From: Kiloniellaceae bacterium
GTDB taxonomy: Bacteria > Pseudomonadota > Alphaproteobacteria > Kiloniellales > J153
DNA: 64,000 bases
Assembly: GCA_021776175.1 (NCBI GenBank)
Contig: JAJFGJ010000017.1
Span: 42,463-106,462, forward strand
Direction: 5' to 3'
Shown: positions 1 through 7,687 of the stretch, piece after piece
Layout of the letters: the number at the start of each line of letters is the position of its first letter
How positions within the stretch are numbered: position 1 is the first letter of the stretch
Position numbers and translations under genes: made by a program
The notes under the pieces: model-generated
The model's input: only the letters and a program-made list of their open reading frames with translations
What the model was told of the DNA's origin: nothing
Databases searched by the model: none

Positions 1-531
1 ATCGGTCTTATAGGACAGGTATGGGAAAGTCTGGCGCATGGTGGCGGTCGCGGTTTCCCAATCCGCTTGCGGATGGTCGCGGCTAAGATAGTCCAGTATC
101 CGTTCGGTGCCGGAGGGGTTCAGGTCCGGCCCGACATCGTTGAGAATCACTCCCGCCAAAGCCGTGGGCGCGACGACGCTCAAGGCCATGGCGAGCAAGC
201 CGCCGAAAGAGACGCCGCAGATCACGGCCCGGTGCAGGCCGGCGGCGATCATCAAGTGGCGCACGTCGCCCAAGGTTTCTTTCGGTGCGTATTTGCGCCA
301 GTCGGGATCGGTGTCCGATTGGCCCCGGCCCCGGTAATCCGGGCAGACGACCCGGCGACGCCCGGCCAGGCGCCGGGCCAGGACATCGAAATCCTTGGCA
401 TTGCGGGTCAGGCCGCTTAGGCACAGCAAGGGCGCCGGCGCGCTCAGGGGATCGCCGTAATCCCGATAATAAAGGCGGCAGCCGTCCTGGGCATGGTAAT
501 GGCGTTCCTGGAACCCCACGGCCTGGGTCAT
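1..531 (-). CDS. alpha/beta hydrolase, C-terminus cut by window edge
   Basis: The reading frame runs from an ATG at 531 to the left edge without a stop, giving the first 177 residues of an alpha/beta-hydrolase fold protein. Visible hallmarks are the oxyanion-type strand LLCLSGLTRN (about residues 35-44), the PDYRGRGQS segment (64-72), and the nucleophile elbow GVSFGG (106-111) with Ser108 as probable nucleophile. The acid and His of the triad would lie beyond the edge. The start is 4 bases after the stop of the upstream dehalogenase gene, so the two are probably co-transcribed. The fold is clear; the substrate cannot be told. Haloalkane or ester hydrolysis would be guesses. Confidence 0.85.
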   Translation of the reverse strand, partial: MTQAVGFQERHYHAQDGCRLYYRDYGDPLSAPAPLLCLSGLTRNAKDFDVLARRLAGRRRVVCPDYRGRGQSDTDPDWRKYAPKETLGDVRHLMIAAGLHRAVICGVSFGGLLAMALSVVAPTALAGVILNDVGPDLNPSGTERILDYLSRDHPQADWETATATMRQTFPYLSYKTD

Positions 532-535
532 GCGC

Positions 536-1234
536 TCAAAGGCCCAGAAGCCCCGGCAGGTCCTCCAGCGACGATATGACCGCCGACAGTTCGCCCGGCA
601 GGCGCTCCGGCTCTTTCCCAAAGCGATTCATCCAGGCGACGTGAAAGCCGAAATTGGCGGCGGCGCTGGCGTCCCAGGCGTTGGTGGAAACGAAGCAGAT
701 TCGATCTCTCTCTATCCCCAAGCGATCGACGGCGAGCTGATAGACGCGGCTATCGGGTTTGTAGATACCCACGTCTTCGATTGAAAAAGCATGGTCGAGC
801 TGTTCGCCGAGCTTGGCCGATTCGATGGCTGCTTGCAGCATTTTCGGGGTGCCGTTGGATAGGATCGCGGTTTTCTTGCCGCCGCCGCGCAAGCGGCCCA
901 GGCAGTCCGCGACATCGGGATAGGCGTCCAGCCCCATGTATTGGTTCATGAGCCGCGCGTGCAGGTCGCTATCGTCCACACCGTGCGATGCCAGCGCGTA
1001 GGTCAGTCCCTCTCCCGTCACTTGCCAGAAATCGGCATGCGCGCCCATCAGGCTGCGAAGCCAGGTGTATTCGAGTTGTTTCTGCCGCCACAGGGCGGAA
1101 ACGCTATCGGCCTTGTCGCCCAGCGACTTTCCGGCGCGGCCAACAGCGGAGTGCACATCGAACAAGGTTCCATAGGCATCGAAAACACAGGCGCCAATAT
1201 CGGCGAAGGCGGGGTGGGTCATTTCAGGTTCCAT
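536..1234 (-). CDS. HAD-superfamily haloacid dehalogenase, type II
   Basis: A 232-residue HAD hydrolase of the L-2-haloacid dehalogenase subgroup. The nucleophile motif FDAYGTLFD places Asp19 as nucleophile. Motif II is SNG (126-128), motif III Lys is in YKPD (Lys159), and the SxNxWD element (Ser183, Asn185, Trp187-Asp188) is typical of haloacid dehalogenases rather than phosphatases. The known reaction is hydrolytic removal of halide from 2-haloalkanoates in the cytoplasm. It lies between the lytic transglycosylase gene and the hydrolase gene on the same strand. ATG 1234 is used; an internal ATG at 1222 is equally possible. Exact substrate is uncertain. Confidence 0.85.
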   Translation of the reverse strand: MEPEMTHPAFADIGACVFDAYGTLFDVHSAVGRAGKSLGDKADSVSALWRQKQLEYTWLRSLMGAHADFWQVTGEGLTYALASHGVDDSDLHARLMNQYMGLDAYPDVADCLGRLRGGGKKTAILSNGTPKMLQAAIESAKLGEQLDHAFSIEDVGIYKPDSRVYQLAVDRLGIERDRICFVSTNAWDASAAANFGFHVAWMNRFGKEPERLPGELSAVISSLEDLPGLLGL

Positions 1235-1281
1235 TTTTTGAAGTCGCGAAAGAAGTTATCTAAACGAAGCCTTCGCGGGCC

Positions 1282-3408
1282 TTAAATGCAACAGGAAAGA
1301 TTTTGGTTGAAGACGTGCAAATTTTGCTCGGGCCCGAAAGGGCTCAACTTCGGCAGGCCCGCCACGCCGGGCGGCGCGGTGCCCAGGAGCTGACGGTAGG
1401 CTATCAGGCTTTCGAGAATGCGTTGGACGTAGTTGCGGGTTTCGTCAATGGAAATACTCTCGATCCAGTCGATCGTATCGACGTCGGGATCGCGCGGATC
1501 GCCGAAGGTCTCGATCCAGCGGTCCGCCCGCGTGGGCCCGGCGTTGTAGGCCGCGAGCGCCAGCACGTAGGAACCGTCATAGCGGTCGAGCAGGCTCGAC
1601 AGGTAGCTCCGCCCAAGCAGAAGATTGTAATCCGCATCGCCCAGCAATTTATCCCGGCTGTAGGAAACCTTGATCCGCTTGGCGACATGGCGGGCGGTCG
1701 CCGGCATGATTTGCATCAGGCCCCGGGCCCCGGAACGGCTGACCGCCAGGGGATAAAAGCCGCTTTCCTGCCGGATCAAGGCGAGAAGCAGGGCGGTCTC
1801 GGGCCTCTCGGCCTGCGGCAGTGCCATGCGGGGAAACAGGAAGCCGGGGAGAACGATGCCCTTGCCACGGGCGGCCCGCGCGGCGCCGGTGGCCAGATCG
1901 GGGCGGTCTAGCGTCCTGGCCAGTTCGGCGACCAGCGCGTAGTCCTTGCCGGTCTTGGCCAAGAACTTGAGGCGCGCGAGGAAGCGCTCCAGCAGCTTTG
2001 TTTCGCCGATTTCACTCAAGAGACGGACGACTTGGACCAGTTCGCGCTCATGGAAGGTCTGGCGGCTCCGCGCGCTGGGCCTGCTGCGCGCATGCAAATC
2101 GATCGCGGGGCCGCGCCCCAGGCGGTGGCTCGCGAGCAGACCGTAGAAGCTGGTATCGTGGGTGGCCGCGTTCGCATACCACTGCCGTGCGCGCCACCGC
2201 CACAATCCCCGTGCCTCCCGGGTGTCCTGGCGACGCGCCGGAACGCCGGCCAGTTCGCGCGCGGCCTCGCCAGCCCAAAACGCGCTCCGGCCCAAGCTGA
2301 CCGAGGACGACACGCCTTCGTGCAGACGGGTGAAATGGGTGTAGGCCTCTCGCGGCTGGTCGAGAAACCGCAGGGCGACCCAACCGGCCAGCCATTCAGC
2401 CTCGGCGAAACCGATCCCCGCGCTCATGCCGTGGCCGCTGGCAATGCGGTAGGCGACCGAGATATCGCCCTTGGCCAGCGCTTGACGCACGGCCCAGTGG
2501 CGCAGAGGCCACCAGCGTTCCGCCCGCGGCGCCATGGGAGCCGGCGGATCGAGCAGGGCGATAACATCCTCGTAGCGGCGGCGGCGTTGGCGCCAGCGCG
2601 TCCGCTCGTATCTCAGACCGGGATCGCCGCGCAGATTTTCGGGAACCCGGCGAATCGCCGAATCGACCCCGGCCCGGTTGCCGGCCAGGCTCAGACGCGC
2701 CTCGGCCAAGGCGGCATAACCCTTACCCAGCCGCCGGGCCTGGCGACGGGCGGCGCCATGGGACCGGTTCCAAAGCAGGCGCTCCAGGCGCGCGAGATGA
2801 TCCTCTTCACGGATGAAGCCGCCGAAGCGTTTCAGGAACGGGCGCGCCTCGCCGCGGGCGAAGGTTCGTTCTACCCAGGCCGCGCGCACGACCTCGATCG
2901 CCAGCTCCCGCCGGTCCGCGCGCATCAAGGCCCCGGCGTGGCGGGCCGCCCCCTCTACGGTGAGCGCCGCATGGCCTTCGAACCAGGACAGAACTTCGAT
3001 ATCGGGCAGGTCCTCCGGCATGACCGTCTCGGCGTGGAGCCGCAGGGAGCCCCGGCCCGGCCAGTCGGGGTTCTCGGCGAGAAACAGGTCGAGGTCCGGG
3101 AATTTCCGGTCTTCCTCGCGCGGCGTGGTGTAGTCGAGCCACAGGATGACCTTGCCCAGGCGCGGGTCGGCGGCGGACCGGGCTAGGGTGCGCGCCTCGT
3201 CGAAGCGCCTGGCCTCGGCGAGGCGAAACGCTTCCGCGTAGATTTCCTTGTCCCGGGCGGAGAGTTGAGGCGCGGTGGCAAGCACGCCCGGCGCACCTTT
3301 ATCGGTGGCGGCCATGGCCGGGGCCAGGCCGCCAGGCAGGCCGCCGGCCAGCCAGGCGAGCGCCGCCGCGCCCAGGATCCGAATTGTCTTCATGCCGCCG
3401 GTCATCAT
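1282..3408 (-). CDS. soluble lytic murein transglycosylase (SLT family)
   Basis: A 708-residue periplasmic enzyme. It has a signal peptide (hydrophobic stretch after MKTIRILG, likely cleaved after the AMA near residue 34), a long helical, TPR-like middle rich in Arg and Ala, and a C-terminal SLT domain from about residue 543. The catalytic Glu is in IRQESGFYP (Glu548), followed by GLMQIMP and AAYNAGP, the standard signature of family-1 lytic transglycosylases. These cleave MurNAc-GlcNAc bonds to give 1,6-anhydro products. The start could be 3408, 3405 or 3393; all keep the signal peptide. The protein ends unusually in SCCI. Confidence 0.92.
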   Translation of the reverse strand: MMTGGMKTIRILGAAALAWLAGGLPGGLAPAMAATDKGAPGVLATAPQLSARDKEIYAEAFRLAEARRFDEARTLARSAADPRLGKVILWLDYTTPREEDRKFPDLDLFLAENPDWPGRGSLRLHAETVMPEDLPDIEVLSWFEGHAALTVEGAARHAGALMRADRRELAIEVVRAAWVERTFARGEARPFLKRFGGFIREEDHLARLERLLWNRSHGAARRQARRLGKGYAALAEARLSLAGNRAGVDSAIRRVPENLRGDPGLRYERTRWRQRRRRYEDVIALLDPPAPMAPRAERWWPLRHWAVRQALAKGDISVAYRIASGHGMSAGIGFAEAEWLAGWVALRFLDQPREAYTHFTRLHEGVSSSVSLGRSAFWAGEAARELAGVPARRQDTREARGLWRWRARQWYANAATHDTSFYGLLASHRLGRGPAIDLHARSRPSARSRQTFHERELVQVVRLLSEIGETKLLERFLARLKFLAKTGKDYALVAELARTLDRPDLATGAARAARGKGIVLPGFLFPRMALPQAERPETALLLALIRQESGFYPLAVSRSGARGLMQIMPATARHVAKRIKVSYSRDKLLGDADYNLLLGRSYLSSLLDRYDGSYVLALAAYNAGPTRADRWIETFGDPRDPDVDTIDWIESISIDETRNYVQRILESLIAYRQLLGTAPPGVAGLPKLSPFGPEQNLHVFNQNLSCCI

Positions 3409-3624
3409 CGTGAACCCCCGTCACGCTAACATATCGGGCGAAAGTTTCCCGGAGATTACGCCGCGCGGCGGGAATTCCTTAAACGTCTCCCATATACATA
3501 CGCCCAATCGGCTCCGGCGCGCCTGGTCTTGCCGGGCCTCAGACCAAGGGTTATCTTCAATGAGACCAAGCGAAACCGCCGCCATAGTGGCGCCAGGCCA
3601 ACCCGAACCGCTTGGGGAGACACC

Positions 3625-4512
3625 ATGACAGGAACGATGTTCAAGGGCTCCATGCCCGCCCTCATCACGCCGTTCAAGAATGGCGGCGTGGACGAAGGGG
3701 CCTTTCAAGAATTCGTGCAGTGGCAAATCGATCAAGGCAGCCACGGCTTGGTGCCCTGCGGCACAACCGGCGAGTCGCCGACCTTGAGCCATGACGAACA
3801 CATGCGCGTGACCGAGTTGTGCATCGAGGTCGCCAAGGGCAGGGTGCCCGTGATCGCCGGCGCCGGTTCGAATTCCACCGCCGAGGCGATACGCCTAGCC
3901 CAGCACGCCAAGAAGGCCGGGGCCGATGCGGTGCTGGTGGTGACGCCGTACTACAACAAGCCGACACAGGAAGGCCTGTACCAGCATTTCAAGGCCATCC
4001 ACGACGCCGCCGGCCTTCCAATCCTGATCTATAATATTCCGGGGCGCAGTGTGATCGACATGACGGTCGAGACCATGGCGCGCCTGGCCAAGCTATCGAA
4101 TATCGCCGGGGTCAAGGACGCCACCGCCGATCTGATGCGTCCCGCCCAAACCCGCGCCGCGATCGGCACCGGGTTCACGCAGATGTCGGGCGAAGACGGC
4201 ACGGTGGTTCCCTTCCTGGCCCAAGGCGGGCACGGGTGCATTTCGGTCACCGCGAACATCGCGCCGCGCCAATGCGCCGACCTGCACGAAGCCTGGCAGC
4301 GCGGCGACATGGCAAGCGTCAGCGCGATCAACGACCGCTTAATGCCCCTGCACGAGGCCCTGTTCGTCGAGGCCAGCCCCGGCCCGGTCAAATTCGGCGC
4401 CAGCTTGATTGGCCTTTGCGAGAACCGCTTGCGCTTGCCGCTGGTCAGCATCAAGCCGGAGACCGAGACCCGGGTGCGCGCGGCCATGGCGCACGCCGGT
4501 TTAATCAACTAA
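3625..4512 (+). CDS. dapA: 4-hydroxy-tetrahydrodipicolinate synthase
   Basis: A 295-residue DapA, the aldolase that condenses pyruvate with aspartate semialdehyde in lysine and meso-diaminopimelate synthesis. The Schiff-base lysine is in AGVKDAT (Lys164), the catalytic tyrosine in IYNIPGRS (Tyr136), and GTTGE (46-50) with TPYYNKPT (107-114) complete the active site. Length is that of the family. An upstream in-frame extension to 3529 was rejected because the alignment-like start MTGTMFKGS at 3625 follows GGGGAGA. smpB begins 18 bases downstream on the same strand, a common alphaproteobacterial pairing. Confidence 0.97.
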   Translation: MTGTMFKGSMPALITPFKNGGVDEGAFQEFVQWQIDQGSHGLVPCGTTGESPTLSHDEHMRVTELCIEVAKGRVPVIAGAGSNSTAEAIRLAQHAKKAGADAVLVVTPYYNKPTQEGLYQHFKAIHDAAGLPILIYNIPGRSVIDMTVETMARLAKLSNIAGVKDATADLMRPAQTRAAIGTGFTQMSGEDGTVVPFLAQGGHGCISVTANIAPRQCADLHEAWQRGDMASVSAINDRLMPLHEALFVEASPGPVKFGASLIGLCENRLRLPLVSIKPETETRVRAAMAHAGLIN

Positions 4513-4530
4513 CGGCACGGCTAATTTCCC

Positions 4531-4995
4531 ATGTCAGCCGGCGCGAAAAAGCTGGTCGCGCAGAACCGTAAGGCGCGCCACAATTACCTGATCGAAGACA
4601 CGCTTGAGGCTGGGCTCGTGCTGACCGGGACCGAGGTCAAGTCCTTGCGTCTGGGCCGCTGTTCCCTGATCGATTCCTATGCGGTGGAACGCGAGGGCGG
4701 GTTGTACCTAATCAATGCCCACATCCCGACTTACGATCCCGCCAGCAAATTCAACCACGAACCCAGGCGCCCGCGTAAGCTCTTGGTTCATCGGCGTGAA
4801 ATGGACCGCCTGCTGGGCCTGGTTCAGCGCGGCGGCTACACGCTGGTCGCCCTGTCGATCTATTTCAACGAACGCGGCCGGGCGAAGGTGGAGCTTGGCC
4901 TCGCGCGCGGTAAGAAAAAGGCCGACAAGCGCGAAGCCGACAAGAAACGCGACTGGCAACGCGACAAGGCGCGGTTGATGCGCGAACGGGGCTGA
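4531..4995 (+). CDS. smpB: SsrA-binding protein SmpB
   Basis: A 154-residue SmpB, the tmRNA partner that delivers SsrA to stalled ribosomes for trans-translation. Visible family features are the N-terminal [10 protein letters not shown], the GTEVKSLR core (about 33-40), the [12 protein letters not shown] strand, and the basic C-terminal tail rich in Lys and Arg that enters the decoding centre ([21 protein letters not shown] is split here by description only). It follows dapA closely. The ssrA RNA itself was not seen nearby. Assignment is secure. Confidence 0.97.
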   Translation: MSAGAKKLVAQNRKARHNYLIEDTLEAGLVLTGTEVKSLRLGRCSLIDSYAVEREGGLYLINAHIPTYDPASKFNHEPRRPRKLLVHRREMDRLLGLVQRGGYTLVALSIYFNERGRAKVELGLARGKKKADKREADKKRDWQRDKARLMRERG

Positions 4996-5007
4996 CTTTC
5001 CCGGCGT

Positions 5008-5646
5008 CTACCCCAAATACCGCCGCAGTTCCGCGAACACGCTTTCGAACATTTCCGTTGTCAGCCGTCTCGTGTTGGTGTTGTAGCGCGAGCAATGATA
5101 GCTGTCGGCCAGCATCGGGCCGCCGGGCAGGTCGTGCATTGCGCCGTGGGCGAACTTGCGGGCACTTTTGCGGTGGCCGAGGGCGCTCAAGACCGCGCCG
5201 TGGGCGATGCCGCCCAGGGCCAGGACCGCGCGCAATTCGGACATGCCCTCGATCTCCGACTTCAGGTATGAGCCGCAGGTTCGGATTTCCTGGGTCGTGG
5301 GCTTATTTTGCGGCGGCACGCAGCGCACCGCGTTGGTGACTCGGCACCCGACCAGCTCAAGCCCGTCGTCGGGGCGGCGGTCGAAGGTGCCGCGCGCGAA
5401 TCCGAACTTGATCAGGGTCGGATACAAAAGGTCCCCTGCGTAGTCGCCGGTGAAGGGGCGGCCGGTCTGGTTCGCGCCCTTCAGCCCCGGCGCCAGACCG
5501 ACCACCAGCAAGGGTGCGCCGGCGGCGCCGAAAGACGCCACGCGGGCATTGTGAAATCCGGGAAACGCGATCCGGTTCGCGCTATGAAAGGCGGCTAGGC
5601 GCGGACACAGCGCGCAATCGAGCGGCGGGCTGGCGGGCGGGGTCAA
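5008..5646 (-). CDS. uracil-DNA glycosylase, family 5 (UdgB-like), Fe-S
   Basis: A 212-residue DNA repair glycosylase. Motif A reads GLAPGLKGANQTGRPFTGD, the form seen in family-5 (UDGb) enzymes rather than family 4. Two Cys at positions 11 and 14 (CALC) and later Cys residues in AVRC and IRTC are the expected 4Fe-4S ligands. The last motif, SYHCSRYNTNTRRLT, has Cys-Ser in place of the usual Pro-Ser but keeps the Asn-rich loop. The only start that retains the first two Cys is TTG at 5646, which overlaps the TGA of the NYN gene (TTGA), implying translational coupling. It should remove uracil or deaminated purines from DNA. Confidence 0.85.
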   Translation of the reverse strand: MTPPASPPLDCALCPRLAAFHSANRIAFPGFHNARVASFGAAGAPLLVVGLAPGLKGANQTGRPFTGDYAGDLLYPTLIKFGFARGTFDRRPDDGLELVGCRVTNAVRCVPPQNKPTTQEIRTCGSYLKSEIEGMSELRAVLALGGIAHGAVLSALGHRKSARKFAHGAMHDLPGGPMLADSYHCSRYNTNTRRLTTEMFESVFAELRRYLG

Positions 5647-6299
5647 GCCGGCTGCGGTTCGTAGTAGTCCTCGTCCTCGATTTCATCCTCCGCGAGTTCA
5701 TCCTCCGAGAGTTCATCCTCCTCGTCCGCATCCATGGGATCGGGATCGCGCGAGCGCGCGTGATCGCTTGGGAGTCCGCGTTCGATCTCGCCGCGCAGAT
5801 CCATCAGATCGACAAAATGGTCGGCCTGGCGGCGCAATTCGTCGGCGATCATGGAGGGTTGAGTCCGGACCGTGGAGATCACGCTCACCCGCACCCCCTT
5901 GCGCTGGACGGCCTCGACCATGCGCCGGAAATCGCCGTCGCCGGAAAACAGCACGATATGGTCGAGATGCTGGGCCATCTCCATGACATCGATGGCCAGT
6001 TCGACGTCCATGTTGCCTTTGATCTTGCGGCGGCCGGTGGCGTCGGTGAATTCCTTGGCCGGCTTGGTCACCATGGTGTAGCCGTTGTAGTCCAGCCAAT
6101 CCACCAGGGGCCGGATCGGGGAGTATTCCTGGTCCTCGATGAGCGCGGTGTAGTAGAAGGCCCGTATCAGGTTACATTTGTCGGCAAATAATCCTTGTAA
6201 CTTCTTGTAATCTATATCGAAATTTAACGTCCGGGCGGTCGCGTAAAGATTAGCGCCGTCTATGAAGAGAGCGACGCGCTCCTGCGGGTAAAAATTCAT
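5643..6299 (-). CDS. NYN-domain (LabA/DUF88) putative RNase
   Basis: A 218-residue protein with a PIN-like NYN domain: LFIDGANLY (11-19, acidic Asp14), GNMDVELAIDVM and FSGDGDFRRMV supply the conserved acidic cluster that binds metal in these nucleases. The last 40 residues form a highly acidic tail of Asp/Glu. ATG 6299 is preferred to the TTG at 6311 because GAGGTT sits just ahead of it. It overlaps the UDG gene by 4 bases. NYN proteins of the LabA type occur widely in bacteria; RNA cleavage is the inferred activity and the physiological target is unknown. Confidence 0.88.
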   Translation of the reverse strand: MNFYPQERVALFIDGANLYATARTLNFDIDYKKLQGLFADKCNLIRAFYYTALIEDQEYSPIRPLVDWLDYNGYTMVTKPAKEFTDATGRRKIKGNMDVELAIDVMEMAQHLDHIVLFSGDGDFRRMVEAVQRKGVRVSVISTVRTQPSMIADELRRQADHFVDLMDLRGEIERGLPSDHARSRDPDPMDADEEDELSEDELAEDEIEDEDYYEPQPA

Positions 6300-6476
6300 G
6301 TCTAACCTCAAGAAAATAATTAAAACCGGTTCTGGTCTATCTCACCCTATATCTTGGTTTGGCACGCCCTCCTCTGACCGTTTGAATGCATGCGAGATCG
6401 AATCGCCGGGTTTTCCTCTCTCTCTATTTAAGTCCGTGGCCGGGCGGCGCAAGGCCGTTGTCTGGGAGAATAATCC

Positions 6477-6977
6477 ATGATCCTCATCGCCTTGGGGTCT
6501 AATCTTCCCAGCCCGCGTTTCGGCGGGCCAGAGGCGAACTGCGGCGCGGCCCTGGAGGCATTGAAAGCGGCGGGGGTGACGCCGTCGCGGGTCTCGCGCT
6601 GGTACCGCAGTGCCCCGGTCCCGGCTTCCGATCAGCCATGGTTCATCAATGGCGTGGCCGTGGTGGATACGGTTTTGCCGCCCGATCGCTTGCTCGCGCT
6701 CCTTCATGGTATCGAGCGCGACTTCGGCCGCACCCGGCGGGCCCTTAACGAGGCCCGGGTGATCGACCTGGATCTGCTGGCCCATGGCGCGCGGGTAAGC
6801 GGCCCCGGCGAGGTGCCGGTCCTGCCCCATCCCCGGCTGGCGGAGCGGGCCTTCGTGGTCAGGCCCTTGGCCGAATTGGTCCCCGCTTGGCGCCATCCGG
6901 TCACCGGGCTCAACGCCCTGGAAATGGCGGATCGCCTGCCGGGAAGCCCGGCCGTGGAGCCGCTAGAGCGATTCTAG
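6477..6977 (+). CDS. folK: HPPK, folate biosynthesis pyrophosphokinase
   Basis: A 166-residue 6-hydroxymethyl-7,8-dihydropterin pyrophosphokinase, which transfers pyrophosphate from ATP to the pterin. Seen: N-terminal IALGSNLP, the SRWYRSAPV strand, the loop RTRRALNEARVIDLDLL matching the RxxRWxxRxIDLDLL signature with the metal-binding Asp pair, and LPHPRLAERAFVVRPLAEL. The gene is not beside folB or folP here. It starts at ATG 6477 and is divergent from the NYN gene, leaving 177 bases between the two starts. Confidence 0.95.
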   Translation: MILIALGSNLPSPRFGGPEANCGAALEALKAAGVTPSRVSRWYRSAPVPASDQPWFINGVAVVDTVLPPDRLLALLHGIERDFGRTRRALNEARVIDLDLLAHGARVSGPGEVPVLPHPRLAERAFVVRPLAELVPAWRHPVTGLNALEMADRLPGSPAVEPLERF

Positions 6978-7019
6978 CCGCCCCGGCCGCCGAATTTGCG
7001 CTTTGGGCCGCCAATCGCC

Positions 7020-7048
7020 TTGCGCTCCCAGGGTTCGATTCATATATT
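7020..7048 (+). promoter_or_regulatory. candidate sigma-70 promoter for rpoZ
   Basis: TTGCGC (7020-7025) and TATATT (7043-7048) are separated by 17 bases, ending 60 bases before the rpoZ start. The match is seen by eye; no expression data. Confidence 0.45.
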
Positions 7049-7108
7049 CCAAGCGATTCCTGCGTAATGTACGCGGGACTTGTGGATATTTCAGGAGTAT
7101 TGGTCTGA

Positions 7109-7552
7109 ATGGCGCGCGTTACCGTAGAAGACTGCATCGTTAAGATCCCCAATCGCTTCGACTTGGTCATGGTGGCCGCGCAGAGGGCACGTGAGATCGT
7201 GGCCGGTGCGCCCCTGACTCTTGAGCGTGACGACGACAAGAACCCGGTTGTCGCCCTACGTGAGATCGCCGACGAATCCGTCGAGCTCGAGCAACTGCAG
7301 GAATCGATCGTGCAAGGCCTGCAAAAGCACGTCGAGATGGATGAGGAGGAGGAGGAGACGGTCGAGTTCGAGATCTCGAGCATGACGATCGGCGCCGAAG
7401 GTACCGAGGCCGCCCCGGCGGGCGAAGCGCCCGCACCGGCGGCCGCTGGCGGCGGCGAAATCAGTGACAAGGTCACTGAAGGAGCCGCGGCGGAGGCCGG
7501 GCCCCAGACCGACCAATCCGAAGGAGACGGGAGCGAAGAACAGACGGCCTGA
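7109..7552 (+). CDS. rpoZ: RNA polymerase omega subunit
   Basis: A 147-residue omega subunit. The N-terminal [30 protein letters not shown] and [11 protein letters not shown] segments are the conserved RpoZ core that clamps the beta' subunit. After residue 85 the protein becomes strongly acidic (run of Asp/Glu) and then Ala/Pro/Gly-rich, longer than the roughly 90-residue E. coli protein but in keeping with extended alphaproteobacterial omegas. It lies upstream of rel, as in many proteobacteria. Confidence 0.96.
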   Translation: MARVTVEDCIVKIPNRFDLVMVAAQRAREIVAGAPLTLERDDDKNPVVALREIADESVELEQLQESIVQGLQKHVEMDEEEEETVEFEISSMTIGAEGTEAAPAGEAPAPAAAGGGEISDKVTEGAAAEAGPQTDQSEGDGSEEQTA

Positions 7553-7687
7553 CCGCGTACCGGCCCGCGCTCCCTTGGGCAGGGGTAGAGCGCCCCAAGG
7601 CGCGCGCGGCGGGAACCTGCCGAAAAAGATGATGGCGGCCCCCAGCCGCCACGGCGCGCGGTTACGTTGGCGCCACGGCGCGATACC

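Noticed and set aside
536..1234. HAD protein as PhnX (phosphonoacetaldehyde hydrolase)
   Set aside because: It carries the SxNxWD and DAYGTLFD motifs of haloacid dehalogenases and lacks the PhnX cap lysine context; it is also far from phnW.
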